From: Micromonospora sp. LH3U1
GTDB taxonomy: Bacteria > Actinomycetota > Actinomycetes > Mycobacteriales > Micromonosporaceae
Direction: 5' to 3'
Assembly (NCBI RefSeq): GCF_028475105.1
Contig: NZ_CP116936.1
Span: 4,339,501-4,403,500, forward strand
Length of the DNA: 64,000 bases
This document shows positions 24,118 through 32,572 of this stretch, in pieces. The translations under genes and the position numbers were made by a program. Numbering within the stretch: the stretch's first letter is position 1; each line of letters starts with the position of its first letter. The notes beneath the pieces were generated by a model, which made no database searches, was not told the DNA's origin, and saw only the letters and a list, made by a program, of their open reading frames with translations.

Positions 24118-24726
24118 CTACTTGACCTGAGCGGCGACGGTGCGCAGCTGGCCGAGGGTGGTGCGGAAGCCGCGACCGGACGCGGCCGGGTCCTCGGCGA
24201 GCAGACCGCTGACGGCCATGGTCTGCGAGCGGGTCGACGCGACGGCGTCGTCACCGGATCCGGTCACGTCGAACACGCCGAAGTCGCCGCTGAGCGTCCG
24301 GAACGTCGGGGTGGTCGGGTCCTGGGCGAGGTAGAGCACCACGACCTGGCCCGCCTCGAGCGTGGACATGTGGGCCATGTCCGCCACACCGGCGGGCAGG
24401 CTGGCGAGCGTGATCGGCGTCCCGGCCCGCACCGACGATCCGGTCGCCGCACGCAGCACCTCGTCGACCCGGAACCCGGCCGCTTCGACCTCACCGCGTA
24501 CGACCAGGTCCGCGGTTTCGCTGAGCTCCCGCACGGTGACGTACCCGCGCAGCTTGCCCTTGATCGGCGGGGCCGCGGCGGCGGTCGGCGTGGCGGCGCT
24601 GCTCGTGGCGGGTGCGGCGACCGGGTCGGCGGCGTCGGCGCTGCCGCAGGCGGACAACGCCGCCGCGGCGAGCACGGCGGCGGCCGTGGCCCACAGAGGC
24701 CGGGTACGGCGGAGGTCGACTGCCAT
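24118..24726 (-). CDS. Lipoprotein, paralogue of the upstream membrane protein
   Basis: The 202-residue protein has a lipoprotein signal (about 12-27; lipobox LSAC, then GSADAADP), an Ala/Thr/Pro linker and a globular domain with RGYVTVRELSETADLVVRGEV, VLYLAQDPTTPTFRTLSGDFGVFDV and FRTTLGQLRTVAAQV. The same domain occurs in the next gene upstream (GYGTVRQLTDAADLVVRGEV, TPLSGDFGIFDL, FVTTLAELRQLAAE), so the two arose by duplication. The fold is not known to me. The ATG at 24726 has GAGGAG upstream. It is the third gene of the ECF-sigma cluster and is exported, so it may take part in envelope signal sensing. Confidence 0.8.
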   Translation of the reverse strand: MAVDLRRTRPLWATAAAVLAAAALSACGSADAADPVAAPATSSAATPTAAAAPPIKGKLRGYVTVRELSETADLVVRGEVEAAGFRVDEVLRAATGSSVRAGTPITLASLPAGVADMAHMSTLEAGQVVVLYLAQDPTTPTFRTLSGDFGVFDVTGSGDDAVASTRSQTMAVSGLLAEDPAASGRGFRTTLGQLRTVAAQVK

Positions 24727-24837
24727 GGAACGCTCCTCGCGTCTCGGTGCCGTCCCGGGTCGTCTCGCCCGGGACGTGGCACTGCTTACGCCTTCTATCT
24801 GTGCGACCCGAGCAGCGAGTTCCATGTTTTTTCGGGC

Positions 24838-25547
24838 TCAGCCCCGCTCGGCCGCGAGCTGGCGAAGCTCGGCCAGCGTGGTGACGAACGCGCGACCCGC
24901 CGTGGTGGCGTCCTCGGTGCGCAGCCCGGTCACCGACATCGCCGGCGACCGGCTGGTGACTGTGTCCCCGGCGAGGTCGAAGATCCCGAAGTCGCCGCTG
25001 AGCGGCGTGTAGACGCGCGCCTCCGGGCCGCTGAGGGCCAGGTAGAGGACGGTCGGCTGGCCAGACATTCCGGCCAGCTCCGCCACCAACGTGATCTCGG
25101 TGGACACCGGGGCGTCCGGTGCGCGGTAGAGCACCTCGGCCACCCGATAGACGGCCCGCCCGCCCGCCACCGACACCACCTCACCGCGGACCACCAGGTC
25201 GGCCGCGTCGGTGAGTTGGCGCACCGTGCCGTACCCGCGGATCTTGGCAACCGCGCCCGGCGGCGCGGGCCGAGCGGCCGAACGGCTCGCCTCGGGCGAC
25301 GGGAGCGCCGCCGGGGGCCGTCGCTGGACCTGACGGCGAGCCCGGCGCCCCCCGCCACGACCAGGACCAGCGCGACCACCGCGAGTACGGGACGCCGCAA
25401 TGCGCGGGCCGGTTTCCGGGTACGCGTCTCCTGCGCGATCGCCGTCAGCAGACGGCTCCGGTGCAGCTCGTGCCGGCCCGCCGGCAGGTCGTGATCACCG
25501 GGGTGGGGGGCGACTTCCGCCCACTCGGACGGGTCCGGCGCGCTCAC
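24838..25547 (-). pseudogene. Frameshifted sigma-linked membrane protein (possible anti-sigma-like)
   Basis: The N-terminal frame starts at GTG 25547, overlaps the ECF sigma stop by 4 bp (GTGA) with GGAGGG before it, and encodes SAPDPSEWAEVAPHPGDHDL, then one membrane helix (PVLAVVALVLVVAGGAGLAV). The C-terminal domain, a paralogue of the next lipoprotein, is only open in another frame (from about 25330 down to 24838). The break is near a run of five C/G at about 25313-25317; one extra base there would join both halves into a single protein of about 236 residues. This is therefore either a real disrupting deletion, a sequencing error or, less likely, a programmed frameshift. Gene position right after the sigma factor fits a membrane partner of the sigma factor. 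Confidence 0.75.
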
Positions 25548-26143
25548 TGGCTGCCCTCCTGCACGAACGAGGCGTCCACGACCGGCAGCCGAGAGGCGCG
25601 CGGCGGGGCATCGACGAGGGTACGCAGGCGGGCGCGAGCCCGCGACAGCCGCGACCGGACCGTGCCGACCGGAACACCCAGCGCCTGCGCCGCGGACTCG
25701 TAGTCGAGGCCCTCCCACAGGCACAGGGTCAGCACCTCGCGCTCGGGCCGGCGCAACCGGGCCAACGCGTCGATCGCGGCGGCGATGCGTCGGCTGTCGT
25801 CAAGGCGGCCGGCGACCTCGTCGGCGTGATCGGGCAGGGTGAAGTCGGAGGCGAGCAGCGCGGCGGCCACCCGACGGTAGCGGCGGTTGCTGCGGGTGTG
25901 GTTGCGGGCCTCGTTGGTGGCGATGCCGAGCAGCCACGGCCTCAGCGACCCGCCCTCCTCGGTGACGCGCTCCCGGGAACGCCAGGCCTGCAGGTAGCTG
26001 GCTGCCATGACGTCCTCCGCCGTGGCCCAGTCGGCGGTGAGCCGGAACGCGTGGTTGAACACCGAGCGCGCGTACTGGTCGAAGAGCTCGGCGAACGCAC
26101 CGGGATCACCGGCTCGCACCCGAGCACGCAGACTCGACTCCAT
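25544..26143 (-). CDS. ECF RNA polymerase sigma factor
   Basis: The 199-residue protein has sigma region 2 (about 15-85: AFAELFDQYARSVFNHAFRLTADWATAEDVMAASYLQAW, RPWLLGIATNEARNHTR) and region 4 (about 125-180: LARLRRPEREVLTLCLWEGLDYESAAQALGVPVGTVRSRLSRARARLR). It directs polymerase to a small set of promoters, usually in reply to an outside signal. The ATG at 26143 has AAAAAGG upstream. Its stop overlaps the start of a membrane protein gene, the usual position of an anti-sigma factor, although that protein shows no obvious anti-sigma domain. It is divergent from the chitosanase gene. Confidence 0.93.
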   Translation of the reverse strand: MESSLRARVRAGDPGAFAELFDQYARSVFNHAFRLTADWATAEDVMAASYLQAWRSRERVTEEGGSLRPWLLGIATNEARNHTRSNRRYRRVAAALLASDFTLPDHADEVAGRLDDSRRIAAAIDALARLRRPEREVLTLCLWEGLDYESAAQALGVPVGTVRSRLSRARARLRTLVDAPPRASRLPVVDASFVQEGSQ

Positions 26144-26412
26144 GACCTTTTTCTGTCCGTCGGGCGGCGCTGGTTCCGATGGACCGGCCCGTTGATCCGT
26201 TGCGGCCCGACGATAGCCACCCTTCCGCACGCCGCGCCAACAACGAGATGAACACGCGCCGTCACGGCCTGCGGTCGTCAATTGACGACACATCGACCCA
26301 CTGGTATCTGTTAATACAGTTTCCTGATGCTCGCGGTGCCCGCCGGGGCCGAACCGCCGCACCGGGCCACCGACCGGCCGGCGGCACGCCGCCCCTTCCC
26401 CCGAGGAACACC

Positions 26413-27621
26413 ATGGTTCGCAAGAGAACAGCCGCCTACGTCGTGGGAGCCCTGCTGATCGGCGTCGCGGCCGTCGGCTTCGGCCTACCGTCGGCGAGTG
26501 CCGCATCCGCAGGCCCGATCACCGGCCTCGGCGGCAAGTGCATCGACGTCGCTGGCGCCAATCCGGCCAACGGCACGGCGGTCCAGCTCTACGACTGCAA
26601 CGGCACCGCGGCCCAGACGTGGACGGTCGGCAACACCGACACCTCGATCCGGGCACTCGGCAAGTGCCTCGACGTCACCGCCGCCTCGACCGCCGACGGG
26701 GCCAAGGTGCAGCTGTACGACTGCAACAACACCGCCGCGCAGAAGTGGACCGCCAACAACGGGGCGCTCGTCAACACCGGCTCCGGCAAGTGCCTCGACG
26801 TCACCGACCGGAGCACCGCGAACGGTGCCCGGTTGCAGATCTGGACCTGCGGGGGCACCACCAACCAGCGATGGACCCTGCCCGGCGGCGGCACCCCCAC
26901 GCCCACGCCCACCACCCCGGCCGGGACCAACCTCGACGACCCGGCGAAGAAGGACGTCGCCATGCAGCTCGTCTCGGCAGCTGAGAACTCATCGCTCGAC
27001 TGGCGTGCGCAGTTCTCCTACATCGAGGACATCGGCGACGGTCGAGGCTACACCGCCGGCATCATCGGCTTCTGCTCCGGCACCGGCGACATGCTCGAAC
27101 TGGTCGAGGCGTACACGCGCAACAAGCCGGGCAACGTGCTGGCCGCGTACCTGCCGGCGCTGCGTGCCGTCGACGGCACTCCCTCGCACGCGGGCCTCGA
27201 CCCCGACTTCCCCCGCGACTGGCGGGCCGCGGCCAACGACTCGGTGTTCCGGGCCGCGCAGGAGGCCGAGCGGGACCGGGTCTACTTCAACCCATCGGTA
27301 CGCGACGGCAAGAACGACCAGGTCAGGGCGCTCGGCCAGTTCGCCTACTACGACGCGGCGGTCATGCACGGGTACGAGGGCATGCGCCAGATCCGCAGCC
27401 GCGCCCTGAATCGGGCGAAACCCCCAGCTCAGGGCGGCGACGAGCGGACCTGGCTCAACGCGTTCCTCGACGAGCGGGTCATCGAGATGAAGAAGGAGGC
27501 GGCCCACGAGGACACCTCCCGCGTCGACACGGCCCAGCGGGTATTCCTCAACAACGGCAACTTCAACCTGAACACGCCGCTGGCGTTCGCCGTCTACGGT
27601 CAGCAGTTCCGTATCGGCTAG
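26413..27621 (+). CDS. Secreted GH46 chitosanase with N-terminal ricin-type lectin domain
   Basis: GH46 enzymes cut chitosan by inversion. The 402-residue protein has a signal peptide (to about residue 31), a ricin-B/CBM13-like domain (about 34-156) with three QxW repeats (QTW, QKW, QRW), a Pro-Thr linker and the GH46 domain (about 172-402). The catalytic pair is visible: Glu191 in SAAENSSLDW and Asp209 in YIEDIGDGRGY, with the same spacing as in Streptomyces N174 chitosanase. The combination with a lectin domain should raise binding to polysaccharide. The ATG at 26413 has GAGGAA before it. Divergent from the ECF sigma gene with 269 bp between, where no clear DasR or CsoR site was found. Confidence 0.93.
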   Translation: MVRKRTAAYVVGALLIGVAAVGFGLPSASAASAGPITGLGGKCIDVAGANPANGTAVQLYDCNGTAAQTWTVGNTDTSIRALGKCLDVTAASTADGAKVQLYDCNNTAAQKWTANNGALVNTGSGKCLDVTDRSTANGARLQIWTCGGTTNQRWTLPGGGTPTPTPTTPAGTNLDDPAKKDVAMQLVSAAENSSLDWRAQFSYIEDIGDGRGYTAGIIGFCSGTGDMLELVEAYTRNKPGNVLAAYLPALRAVDGTPSHAGLDPDFPRDWRAAANDSVFRAAQEAERDRVYFNPSVRDGKNDQVRALGQFAYYDAAVMHGYEGMRQIRSRALNRAKPPAQGGDERTWLNAFLDERVIEMKKEAAHEDTSRVDTAQRVFLNNGNFNLNTPLAFAVYGQQFRIG

Positions 27622-27680
27622 ATTCACCGGCTCACACGGATGCTCAGGGCGTCGCCTCGCCGGCGGCGCCCTGAGCTCGT

Positions 27681-27712
27681 CTTGCGTTGACGCCAGCGGC
27701 AAGGTTTAGCGT
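27681..27712 (+). promoter_or_regulatory. Candidate MerR-type promoter of the merR-trx operon
   Basis: TTGCGT (27682-27687) and TAGCGT (27707-27712) are separated by 19 bp, the over-long spacing typical of MerR-controlled promoters, and the inverted pair CTTGC/GCAAG (27681-27685, 27699-27703) lies in between. It sits 30 bp before the merR start, consistent with self-regulation. Confidence 0.4.
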
Positions 27713-27741
27713 GGTCACGACGGGCTGATCGAGGAGGTCGG

Positions 27742-28134
27742 ATGCTGATCGGCGAGCTGGCTGAGCGGGCCGGCACGAGTACGCGAACCCTGCGCTACTA
27801 CGAGGAGCACGGGTTGGTGCAGGCGCAGCGCTCCACCAACGGCTACCGCGTCTACGAGGAGACGGAGCTACGGGTCGTCCGCGAGATCCGGACACTGCTC
27901 GACGTTGGCTTCGGCCTCGACGACGTCCGCCCTTTCGTCGCGTGCCTTCGGGCCGGCAACTCGTCCGGCGACGTCTGCCCGGACTCGGTGGTGGTGCTGC
28001 GACGCAAGCTCGCTGAGGTCGACGCCTACATCGACCGGCTCGGCGCCGTCCGGCAGCAACTCCACACCCAACTGACCCACGCCATCGCGCACCGGGAGGA
28101 AACATGCCCCAGGAAACGGCAACCGCCTCGCTGA
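27742..28134 (+). CDS. MerR-family transcriptional regulator
   Basis: The 130-residue protein has the MerR winged helix (LIGELAERAGTSTRTLRYYEEHGLVQAQRSTNGYRVY, about 2-40) and a coiled-coil dimer helix (VVLRRKLAEVDAYIDRLGAVRQQLHTQL). It has cysteines at about 68 and 78 (CLRAGNSSGDVC) that could sense metal or redox state, which would fit the thioredoxin gene overlapping its 3' end. MerR proteins activate by untwisting long-spacer promoters. ATG at 27742 preceded by GAGGAGG. Confidence 0.9.
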   Translation: MLIGELAERAGTSTRTLRYYEEHGLVQAQRSTNGYRVYEETELRVVREIRTLLDVGFGLDDVRPFVACLRAGNSSGDVCPDSVVVLRRKLAEVDAYIDRLGAVRQQLHTQLTHAIAHREETCPRKRQPPR

Positions 28135-28451
28135 TCACCGTCACCGACGACACGTTCGCCGAGTTGGTGCTGGCCAGCGAACGACCGGTCGTGGTCGACT
28201 TCTGGGCGGAGTGGTGCCCGCCGTGCAAAATGATCGAGAAGAGCCTCGTCGAGCTGGCACAGGAGTTCGGCGACCGAATGGTCATCGCCAAGCTCAACTC
28301 CGACGACAACCCGCAGGCCACGCGGCGCTACAGGGTCATGTCCCTGCCGACGCTGCTGGTGTTCCGTGGGGGCGAGGTCGTCGGCTCGGTCGTCGGGTCC
28401 AGGCCGAAACTCCACCTGCGGCAGAGCCTGACCATGCACGCCGGCCTGTGA
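28104..28451 (+). CDS. Thioredoxin with CPPC active site
   Basis: The 115-residue protein is a single thioredoxin domain: VVVDFWAEWCPPCKMIEKSLVELA, KLNSDDNP and the cis-Pro loop VMSLPTLLVFRGGEVV. The active site at 38-41 is CPPC, not the usual CGPC, which is expected to change its redox potential. The ATG at 28104 lies 31 bp inside the merR gene and has GGGAGGAA before it, so both genes are expressed together. A cytosolic protein-disulfide reductant is likely; the linked MerR may control it in reply to redox stress. Confidence 0.92.
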   Translation: MPQETATASLITVTDDTFAELVLASERPVVVDFWAEWCPPCKMIEKSLVELAQEFGDRMVIAKLNSDDNPQATRRYRVMSLPTLLVFRGGEVVGSVVGSRPKLHLRQSLTMHAGL

Positions 28452-28534
28452 CCGTCACCGCTGGTCGAGTGCCGCCTCCGCCTCCTGCTGTTGAGCGTGG
28501 TGACGGCGCTCCTCAGCGGCGTCGTGATTTGCGG

Positions 28535-28723
28535 GTGAGCCGACCCCTGCTGCTGCTCGACATCGACGGTGTCCTCAACCCGTACGGCAGTCCTCAACCG
28601 CCGGTCGGCTACACCGAGCACCGCCTGTTCCCCGGCGCCTGGATCACCGAAGCGAGTACCGTCCTGGACATCGCCTGGGCCACGCCCTTCAGCACCCCTC
28701 AGGAACCTCTCCGCTCCGCCTGA
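28535..28723 (+). pseudogene. Truncated HAD-like hydrolase remnant
   Basis: A GTG at 28535 opens a frame starting SRPLLLLDIDGVLNPYG, the N-terminal motif of HAD-type proteins (DIDGVLNP, nucleophile Asp), followed by TEHRLFPGAWITEASTVLDIAWAT. Intact actinomycete relatives have extra residues between LFPG and the WI helix and continue for more than 100 residues after WAT; here the frame ends after 62 codons. It is therefore a decayed gene. The upstream stretch 28452-28534 also looks like debris. Confidence 0.65.
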
Positions 28724-28748
28724 TAGCGATCGGTCATGACCACTGAGG

Positions 28749-28771
28749 TTGTCGTACACCTGTTCTAGTGT
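28749..28771 (+). promoter_or_regulatory. RecA-NDp (PafBC-type) DNA-damage promoter
   Basis: TTGTCG (28749-28754), 11 bp, then TAGTGT (28766-28771) matches the PafBC-dependent promoter of actinobacteria (TGTCR..., 8-bp gap, TAnnnT). The -10 box ends 6 bp before the ATG of the 13E12-type HNH gene, so the transcript would start at or next to the start codon and be leaderless. The overlapping TCGTAC/GTTCTA pair also vaguely resembles a LexA box. Confidence 0.65.
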
Positions 28772-28777
28772 CTGGTC

Positions 28778-30028
28778 ATGGTCGAGGAGTTGGCGCAGGC
28801 AGACGACGCGGTCGCCGCCTGCACTGAGGCGGCCGCATGGCCCCTCTCCGAGCACGATCTGATCGCGGCGCTCGACGCCGCGCACCGCGTCGAGCAACGT
28901 CTCGCCGCCGTCAAGCTGGCGTTGGTGCGCGAGGTGGACGGTCGGGGCACGGCGGTCACGCAGGGTGCGTCCTCGACCGCGGTCTGGCTCCGCGAACGAC
29001 TGCGGTTGACCATTCCCGCGGCCCGCCGGCTGGTCGATCTCGCGGCCTGCGTCGACGCGGCCCCGACGGCCGTGCGGGACGCTCTGGCGGCCGGGGCGGT
29101 CAGCGTGGAGCAGGCCCGGGTCATCGCCGACACCGTCAACACCGTGCGGACGGCCGCCGGGCCGGAGGTCGCCGACAAGTCCGTCGCAGTGCTGGTCGAC
29201 TGGGCCGGACAGTTCGACCCCACCCTGCTGCGCAAGCTGAGCACCCGCATCCTCAACCACGTCGCCCCCGACATCGCCGACGCCGCCGCCCGCGCCGCAC
29301 TGGACGCCGAGGCCGCCCGGGCGATCCGCGACCGGCACCTCACCATCTCCGAGCAGGCCAGCGGCCGGCTGCGGCTCACCGGCACTCTCGACGCGGAAGC
29401 CGCCGCGCTGCTACGCGCCGCCATCGACCCACTCAGCGCACCCGCCGGGCCCGACGACAACCGCTGCGCCGGGCAACGCCGCCACGACGCCCTCGCCGAC
29501 GTGTGCCGGCTCGCCCTGCGCGCCGGTGAGGTGCCGGAGAGCGGCGGCGATCCCGCCCAGGTCGTCGTCACCACCAGCTACGACGGGCTGACCCGGCAGC
29601 TGTCCGCCGGCGTCCTCGACATCGGCCTGCGGCTCACTCCCGACGCGGTGCGCCGACTCGCCTGCGACGCCGCGATCCTGCCGGCCGTGCTCGGCGGCGC
29701 CGGTCAGGTCCTCGACGTGGGCCGGCAACGCCGTCTCATCAGCGGTCCGCTGCGCCGGGCCCTCGTGCTGCGTGACGGCGGCTGCGCCTTCCCCGGCTGC
29801 GACCGGCCACCCCGCTGGTGCGACGCCCACCACATCCAGCACTGGGCCGACGGCGGCCCCACCAACCTCGACAACGCCGTCCTGCTCTGCGGCCACCACC
29901 ACCGACACCTCCACCACAACGACTGGACTGTGCGGCTCAGCGACGACAGCCACCCCGAGTTCGTGCCGCCAGCCTGGCTCGACCCCGACCAACTCCCCCG
30001 CCGCAACCACTACCACCGACGAACATAG
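28778..30028 (+). CDS. DUF222/HNH endonuclease-signature protein (13E12 family)
   Basis: The 416-residue protein has an N-terminal DUF222 region (about 1-270; helical, LIAALDAAHRVEQRLAAVKLALVREVD, AVSVEQARVIADTVNTV) and a C-terminal HNH zinc-finger nuclease motif (about 330-375) with CAFPGCDRPPRWCDAHHIQHW and LCGHHHRHLHH. This is the 13E12 repeat family first named in Mycobacterium. The role is unknown, but members are induced by DNA damage in mycobacteria, which agrees with the PafBC-type promoter placed at -7 to -29. The ATG at 28778 is the first codon and no ribosome site is needed if the message is leaderless. Confidence 0.9.
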   Translation: MVEELAQADDAVAACTEAAAWPLSEHDLIAALDAAHRVEQRLAAVKLALVREVDGRGTAVTQGASSTAVWLRERLRLTIPAARRLVDLAACVDAAPTAVRDALAAGAVSVEQARVIADTVNTVRTAAGPEVADKSVAVLVDWAGQFDPTLLRKLSTRILNHVAPDIADAAARAALDAEAARAIRDRHLTISEQASGRLRLTGTLDAEAAALLRAAIDPLSAPAGPDDNRCAGQRRHDALADVCRLALRAGEVPESGGDPAQVVVTTSYDGLTRQLSAGVLDIGLRLTPDAVRRLACDAAILPAVLGGAGQVLDVGRQRRLISGPLRRALVLRDGGCAFPGCDRPPRWCDAHHIQHWADGGPTNLDNAVLLCGHHHRHLHHNDWTVRLSDDSHPEFVPPAWLDPDQLPRRNHYHRRT

Positions 30029-30371
30029 ACACGACCAGCGGAGAGCAATCACTCCTGTCGTGGTGACGAGGCATGCCCTCGGGACGACTCCACGAGTAGT
30101 CGGTCGCGCCGATGCCGGACATCGGGCCCTTCTGCGCCGCCGTCGACGCGCATTGCCTGCTGCCCGCGACGGACAAACGCGTCGTCCCCTTGGCCGCCAC
30201 GGAGATCGCAGTCTGAGTGGTGCTATCCCGTCTGGCCACGGCGGCCGGCGGAGAAAGGTTCGAATGTCGTCAAGGCCGACGAGAGCGTGTGTCGACGTCG
30301 GCTACAGCCTGGCTCCGCTGGGGTCGGTCAACCTCCGGCCGGTTCGGTTCCGGCTGCCGGGTCGCTGGACT
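30029..30371. other. Intergenic region without a recognisable gene
   Basis: This 343-bp stretch separates the convergent HNH and MFS genes. Short open frames exist on both strands but none has a good start, ribosome site or familiar motif. It may be gene debris like the region before the HNH gene. No convincing terminator hairpin was seen. Confidence 0.5.
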
Positions 30372-31703
30372 CTAGACGGCCTCTGCTGGGTCCGGACGTG
30401 TTCGCTCGCCCCACCGGACGACCGCCGGGGCGGCGAGCCCGACCGCGACGAAGATGCCGCCCATCAGCAGCCAGCCGGGGGCGCCCCAGGCGATGCAGAG
30501 CAGGCCCAGTAAGGAAGGGGCGGCGACGTTGGCCAGGCCGGTGCCGAGGCCGGAGATTCCCGTGTACTGCCCCTGCGCGTGCGCAGGTGCGAGCCGGAAC
30601 TGCAACTCGAGTGAGCCCGCCGCGTGCCAGAGCTCGCCGACGGTGTGCGCGACGACTCCCAGCGTCATCACCGTGACGGCAAGCCATCCGGGCATCGTCG
30701 ACGTGGCGGCGATCAGGGCCATCCCGATCAGGAATGCCAAGCCGGAGCGGCGCACGGCCCGGCCTGCCGCTGGACTGGTGTCGACCCCCCGGCTCGCTCT
30801 GACCTGGAGAGCCGCCACTAGAGCGGTGTTGACCAGCACGGCCATCCCGACGAACCAGCGCGGCGCGTGGGTCTGCGAAATGATCCACACCGGTAACGCG
30901 AAGACCAGTACCTGACCCTGAATTCCCATGATGGCGTCGAGCACGGTGACTGCCATGTAGGGCTTGTCCTTCAGAGCGATCCAGCGCCCGGTCGTGTGGG
31001 GCGCTGGAACGGGCGGCAGTGAGGGCAGCCGAGTGATGATGGCGGCGCATGCCACGAAACTGATGGCGTTGCCGACAACCAGGGCCAGGTAGGCGGCGCG
31101 GGTGTCCAGTTGCACCGCGGCGCCGGCGGCGAGGGCGCCGCAACATCCGGCGAGGTTGGCGACCGAACGCAGATAGGCCCGGTACGGGGCCGGGTTGGTG
31201 CCGCCGAAGCCACGCACCAGCGGACCGCGACACGCCCCGCCGGCTGAGTGGGCGAGCTGGGCCAGGCAGACCAGGACGACGAACAGCCAGAACGTGTGGA
31301 CGAAGGCCAGGGCGGCCATGGTGGCGGCTCGGATGATCAGAGTCAGCAGATAGATCTCGCGCGGCCCCCGCCGATCAGCGAGATGCCCCACCGGCATCCC
31401 GGCGATCATCCCGACGAGTGCGGCGATGCCCATGCCCAGAGCGACCTGCGCAAGGGGAAGCCCGACGGATCGGGTGAAGAAGAGCACGGCGCTGGCCATG
31501 AAGATGCCGCTTCCGAGCATGTTGACGAAGGTCGCGAAGGCCAGAACGCGCCGAGGCCCCTGATCGGGAATGAATCCTCGGGCAACGAGCCATGAGCTGT
31601 TGGGCGGTGGGATGGGAATGGACGACGTTGTCGTTGTCTGCAAAGCGCGGGGCCTCTCGTTGACGGTCGTGGACTCGTTGCAGGGCTGCGCCCTGCCGGG
31701 CAC
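30372..31703 (-). CDS. MFS transporter
   Basis: The protein (443 residues from GTG 31703) has about twelve membrane helices and the MFS loop motif GHLADRRGPREIYL between helices 2 and 3 (about residue 107). The proline-rich N-terminal tail ends before VLAFATFVNMLGSGIFMASAVLFFTRSVGL, helix 1. Substrate is unknown; the family includes many drug and small-molecule exporters. The start is uncertain: GTG at 31703 lies 2 bp after the aldo/keto reductase stop, while TTG at 31643 has GAGAGG at good distance. Either way it is the second gene of an operon with the reductase. Confidence 0.85.
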   Translation of the reverse strand: MPGRAQPCNESTTVNERPRALQTTTTSSIPIPPPNSSWLVARGFIPDQGPRRVLAFATFVNMLGSGIFMASAVLFFTRSVGLPLAQVALGMGIAALVGMIAGMPVGHLADRRGPREIYLLTLIIRAATMAALAFVHTFWLFVVLVCLAQLAHSAGGACRGPLVRGFGGTNPAPYRAYLRSVANLAGCCGALAAGAAVQLDTRAAYLALVVGNAISFVACAAIITRLPSLPPVPAPHTTGRWIALKDKPYMAVTVLDAIMGIQGQVLVFALPVWIISQTHAPRWFVGMAVLVNTALVAALQVRASRGVDTSPAAGRAVRRSGLAFLIGMALIAATSTMPGWLAVTVMTLGVVAHTVGELWHAAGSLELQFRLAPAHAQGQYTGISGLGTGLANVAAPSLLGLLCIAWGAPGWLLMGGIFVAVGLAAPAVVRWGERTRPDPAEAV

Positions 31704-31705
31704 AG

Positions 31706-32572
31706 CTACTCGAGGCTGGTTAACTCTTCCGAAGACAGGCGCAGCACCCCGGCGGCCACGTTCTCGACCAGATGATCGGGGTTGCCGGTGCCGGGGATGG
31801 CCAGCAGGTGCGGCCCGCGGCTGAGGGTCCACGCGATCCGCACCTGCGCCGGCGTCACGCCGTGGGTGCGCGCGATGGCATGCACGGCCTCGTTGGTGGC
31901 CACGCCGCCGGCCTCACGTCCGTCGCCGGCGATCGCGAAGAACGGCACGAACGCGACACCCTGCTCGCCGCAGGTGCGCACGAACTGGTCGTGCATGCGT
32001 CGGGTGTCGACACCGTACGGGTTCTGCACGCAGACCACCGGGGCGATCGCCTGCGCCTGCGCGAGGTGCTGCGGGCGGATGTTCGACAGGCCGAGATGCC
32101 GGATGAGCCCGGCGTCGCGCAGGTCGGCCAGCGCGCCGAAGTGCTCCGCGACCGAGTCCAGCCCGTGCTGGCGCAGGTTCACGACATCCAGATGGTCGCG
32201 GCCGAGCTGACGCAGGTTCTCCTCGACCTGCCCGCGCAGCTGGTCCGGCCGGGCCAGCGGCAGCCACTCCCCCGAGGGGTCGCGGCCCGGCCCGACCTTC
32301 GTGGTGATGACCAGGTCGTCGGCGTACGGCGACAGCGCACTATTGATCAACTCGTTGGCCGACCGAAGCGGCGAGAAGTAGAACGCCGCCGTGTCGATGT
32401 GATTCACACCGAGCTCGACCGCCCGGCGCAGTACGCCGACGACCCGCGCACGGTCGCTCGCCGCGCTGCCGTTGCCCGTCAGGCGCATCGCGCCGAATCC
32501 GATCCGGTTGACGGTCAGGTCGCCGAGGGTCCAGGTGCCAGCGGAACTCGCAGTGATCATGTTGGTGGGCAT
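31706..32572 (-). CDS. Aldo/keto reductase
   Basis: The 288-residue TIM-barrel protein shows AKR features: GFGAMRLTG, the catalytic Asp-Tyr region GVNHIDTAAFYFSP (Asp and Tyr of the tetrad), Lys in VITTKVG, HLDVVNLRQHG at the usual His position and AIPGTGNPDHLVENVAA near the C-terminus for NADPH binding. In the usual HID/HVD motif the expected second His is replaced by the sequence NLRQHG, so chemistry may differ slightly. It reduces carbonyls with NADPH in the cytosol. No ribosome site precedes the ATG at 32572, so the message may be leaderless. It is the first gene of an operon with the MFS transporter. Confidence 0.9.
   Translation of the reverse strand: MPTNMITASSAGTWTLGDLTVNRIGFGAMRLTGNGSAASDRARVVGVLRRAVELGVNHIDTAAFYFSPLRSANELINSALSPYADDLVITTKVGPGRDPSGEWLPLARPDQLRGQVEENLRQLGRDHLDVVNLRQHGLDSVAEHFGALADLRDAGLIRHLGLSNIRPQHLAQAQAIAPVVCVQNPYGVDTRRMHDQFVRTCGEQGVAFVPFFAIAGDGREAGGVATNEAVHAIARTHGVTPAQVRIAWTLSRGPHLLAIPGTGNPDHLVENVAAGVLRLSSEELTSLE

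Noticed and set aside
25300..25340. Programmed ribosomal frameshift in the sigma-linked gene
   Set aside because: There is a five-base C/G run but no slippery heptamer with a clear downstream structure, and no such case is known for the family; an indel is simpler.
26230..26412. DasR or CsoR-type operator before the chitosanase
   Set aside because: The only candidate (around GTATCTGTTAATAC) has too few matches to either consensus.
30029..30371. Possible 34-codon gene starting at 30112
   Set aside because: No ribosome site, no motif, and the composition is like the surrounding non-coding sequence.
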